Source: Chaetorhynchus papuensis
Taxonomy: Eukaryota > Chordata > Aves > Passeriformes > Rhipiduridae
Assembly (NCBI GenBank): GCA_013396525.1
Contig: VWYX01000744.1
Coordinates: 186,001-250,000, forward strand
DNA: 64,000 bases
Reading direction: 5' to 3'
Shown: piece by piece, positions 61,541 through 64,000 of the stretch
Layout: each line of letters opens with the position of its first letter
Position numbering within the stretch: the first letter of the stretch is position 1
Position numbers and translations under genes: made by a program
Notes under the pieces: model-generated
Seen by the model: the letters and a program-made list of their open reading frames with translations, nothing else
Told to the model about the DNA's origin: nothing
Database searches by the model: none

Positions 61541-63560
61541 TAGAAAACACTTTATTATTTTTTTTTTAAATTTGTTTGGTTTTTTTTTTTTTTTCTGCTT
61601 TATCTTTCACATGTGCCTTGCTGCATCTTATCAGTCAGTCCAATGGTGCTGCCCGGAGAGGGCGGGGAAGGAAAAGCCTACCGCAGCCCTGCGTTCTCAC
61701 AGATCGGTGCGAAACCAAAATCCCAGCTTTAGGAAAATGCATGACAGCTGCAGTGATGCTCGCACTCCAGCATGCTGCTGCGTCAGTGCTCTGCCTGTTG
61801 TGTCTGGGATTTTTTTGCAAATCGTTCAGCTGATGAAAATAACCCTTTTTGCTCTGCTCTTTGTGGGCGTTTTAAGCTTTCCTGTCAGCCATCCCACTTA
61901 TATAGTGTTCTGGCTAAAAGCTGATGTTGTGTGAGCAAAAGGAAGAACAGAGGTGGAAGGAGAAGCTGCATGAAGACAAGTGTGTGAAGCAGTCTGTAAA
62001 GCCTTATACTAATTACATTTAATAAAAATCAGTCTTTAGTAAAAATGTTGCTTCAGCACTTCTTTAGTAGTGATGTGAACGGTGATAATTGTCAGTTTTC
62101 TCCAGTAGCTAATTAATTTACCCTTTTTTACTTACATTTTTGAGAGCAGATGCTGTAGGAAACTCATTCAGTATGGGCATAAAAATCTCTGAACATTATT
62201 ATAACTGTTAATTACGGTGTTTGTTGTAGCAGTTACAAGAAATGTCAATTAAGATCTCAGCTTATTATTTCCTACACAGAAAAAATAATCTTGGCATCCT
62301 CTTAGAGTTCTTTAAATGTAAGGATAGATTTTTATGAAGATTGTAGGCATAAATTCAAGCTTCTCTTTATAGGTGGACAGGCAGGTAACCTGGGAGAACA
62401 TCATAGTTGGCCCCAAGAGTGTAGCTGGGCAGTTTAGAATTAAGTTATTTATGCCTCGATACAGAGTAGATAAGGGTATAGAAGAGTGTATGAATCCACA
62501 TCAAAGATTTTTTTTCTGACCATCTTTACACATTTGAATAAAAACCCAGGATATAATTTCAAGATTCTAAAGCTACGTGCAGCACTGGAGTGACACAGAG
62601 CCAGACTGAGCTCCTCTGGTTCTCGTCCGAGCAACACCACCAGGAAATTCTTTCCTGCAGAGCTGTTCCAGTGTTTTATTTTGATATAATGAGTACTTGT
62701 TTGTCCTTCGTTGCCAACAGAAATCTCAATTCAAGAAAAATAAAAAGTACGGTTTAAATCTGAACATGTACCTCTAAGACCAAGATGCGTACATCTGAGG
62801 GTTCATTTCAGCTTTGAAACCTCAGTCCTCTACAAAGAACACTGTGATCCTGTGTCACTGCCATGCTTGATCGTTGCATGTTACTGGCCAGCTGTTCAAA
62901 TACATTGTATGGTTTTGGAACAGATGCAGAACAAAGCAAGAAATCTGCTATTCTAAGAATATTTTTCTTGTCTGCCAAGGCTTTGTAATAATGCAAACAA
63001 AAACAGCTGAAAGAAATAGTTCAAAAATAGTCTGAGTTTTATCTTTTGTATTCTTTACCTACTCTCCCTGTGCGAGAACAGAAGGAGGCAACTTAAGAAA
63101 AGCATAATGGAAATCTGCTGCTGATTCTTTTCTTCATGACATTTTTTTCTGACTTCTTTGATAGTCTATATTGCTTAGACCACAAATATAGCGGAGGAAT
63201 TCCTGCAGAGATAAGCCTGTGCCATCCTTTCCTACTGTTCCAAGTTTAAAGATACTAGGAATGCTCCAGGATTAAGAGCTAGGGAGGAAAAAATGTGGTA
63301 AAAGTTACATATCCCAGACTAAATCACAGTAAAAACTACTCTACAAATAGTCCTTTTACAGTAAAATATAGATATGGAGATTTAGAAGATATTAGCAGAT
63401 GCCACAAAGTTGGAATAAAAAAAAAAAACTGTGGATTTCTTCAAGTATCTTAATAAGCCCTTGATCTTGAGCTGGTGAAAAAAAAAAGATTACAGCAATG
63501 AAGTAGTACAATAAAAAGCAGGAAAAAAGTCAAGTAAGGTTTTTGTTATCCTTTTCCATA
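61541..63560. other. Intergenic DNA upstream of the lamin gene
   Basis: AT-rich non-coding sequence beginning with T-rich runs (61558-61594). I see no exon, RNA gene or clear transposon. In mammals the next gene beyond SH3GL3 is ADAMTSL3, which may lie beyond the window. Confidence 0.6.
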
Positions 63561-63569
63561 GGTATCTTC

Positions 63570-64000
63570 TAACTAATTCCAGCCAGGTGATCGCAATGTG
63601 TCCTTATTGGTCCCACAACGTTATCAGGGCTCCCAGTGCATTAACAGCCTTTACGACCTTGACCAGCTTCAGCTGAACCTTCTGCCCACGCTGCTGCCCA
63701 GGGCTGCTGGAGCTCTATTTAAGCTCTGGCCTGGCCCTCAACTCCCCTCTTTACCCTTCTTTGTGGTTTGGTGAGCTGTGGGCTCTGGTGGCCCACGAGC
63801 TGATTTTTTTGGCTTGCTTTGGACCAGCTTGGTTGCTGTAACTTTGCCTGGGCTGTCCCCTCTAGCCCTCTGTGTCCCACCTCGGAGCAGTGGGACAGCT
63901 TGTGTCTCCTCCCTCCTGCCTGCCTAACTGGGCTCTCTGTCCAGTGGGAAACAGCTGGATTTTGCCACTCCTTGGCTGAGAGTTTGTTAGAGTAATAACT
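63570..64000 (+). other. GC-richer block with CCAAT/TATA-like motifs: possible LTR or promoter
   Basis: After 2 kb of AT-rich DNA the composition changes. TTATTGGTCCC (inverted CCAAT) at about 63604-63614 is followed by CTATTTAAGCTC near 63715 and a pyrimidine-rich stretch. This arrangement resembles a retroviral-type LTR or a small promoter. I could not match it to a family or find both ends, and the window stops here. Confidence 0.25.

Noticed and set aside
60961..61569. 202-codon plus-strand frame opposite lamin exon 1
   Set aside because: Exact antisense shadow of the lamin head and coil 1A exon.

Overview
This is vertebrate nuclear DNA, most likely from a bird. The genes have GT-AG introns, CpG-rich promoters and two CR1 LINE remnants. 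One gene is an intact lamin L(III), a lamin type kept in fish, amphibians and sauropsids but lost in mammals. The window holds two complete protein-coding genes arranged tail to tail. Most open reading frames outside their exons look like chance.

Region 1 (1-2904) is intergenic sequence leading into a CpG-rich promoter. It contains a 40-bp GC-rich minisatellite interrupted by a 390-base assembly gap. Next comes a striking array of four 50-bp units, each carrying an octamer (ATTTGCAT) and a CCAAT box; three also carry a GC box. Region 2 (2905-45440, + strand) is SH3GL3 (endophilin A3), nine coding exons joining in frame to 353 residues: an N-BAR domain that binds and bends membranes, and an SH3 domain that binds dynamin and synaptojanin. 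Intron 1 is 28.6 kb and holds a 45-bp minisatellite and a CR1 fragment. Region 3 (45441-48410) holds the two facing 3' ends.

Region 4 (61368 down to 48411, - strand) is a complete B-type lamin, assigned to lamin L(III)/LMNB3. Eleven coding exons assemble to 584 residues without a frameshift or stop: head, coiled-coil rod, nuclear localisation signal, Ig-fold tail and a C-terminal CSVM CaaX box encoded by a 33-nt last coding exon. Exons 2 to 6 have the lengths of the classic vertebrate lamin gene. Its first intron contains a second CpG-rich block. Region 5 (61369-64000) is the lamin promoter and upstream intergenic DNA, ending in a GC-richer stretch with CCAAT and TATA-like motifs that may be an LTR or another promoter.

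The two genes are not known to share a pathway; they are neighbours. The most notable items are the octamer/CCAAT promoter array of SH3GL3, the intact lamin L(III) with several weak splice donors, and the internal CpG island of the lamin gene. All assignments come from reading the sequence and knowledge of the families; no database search was run.
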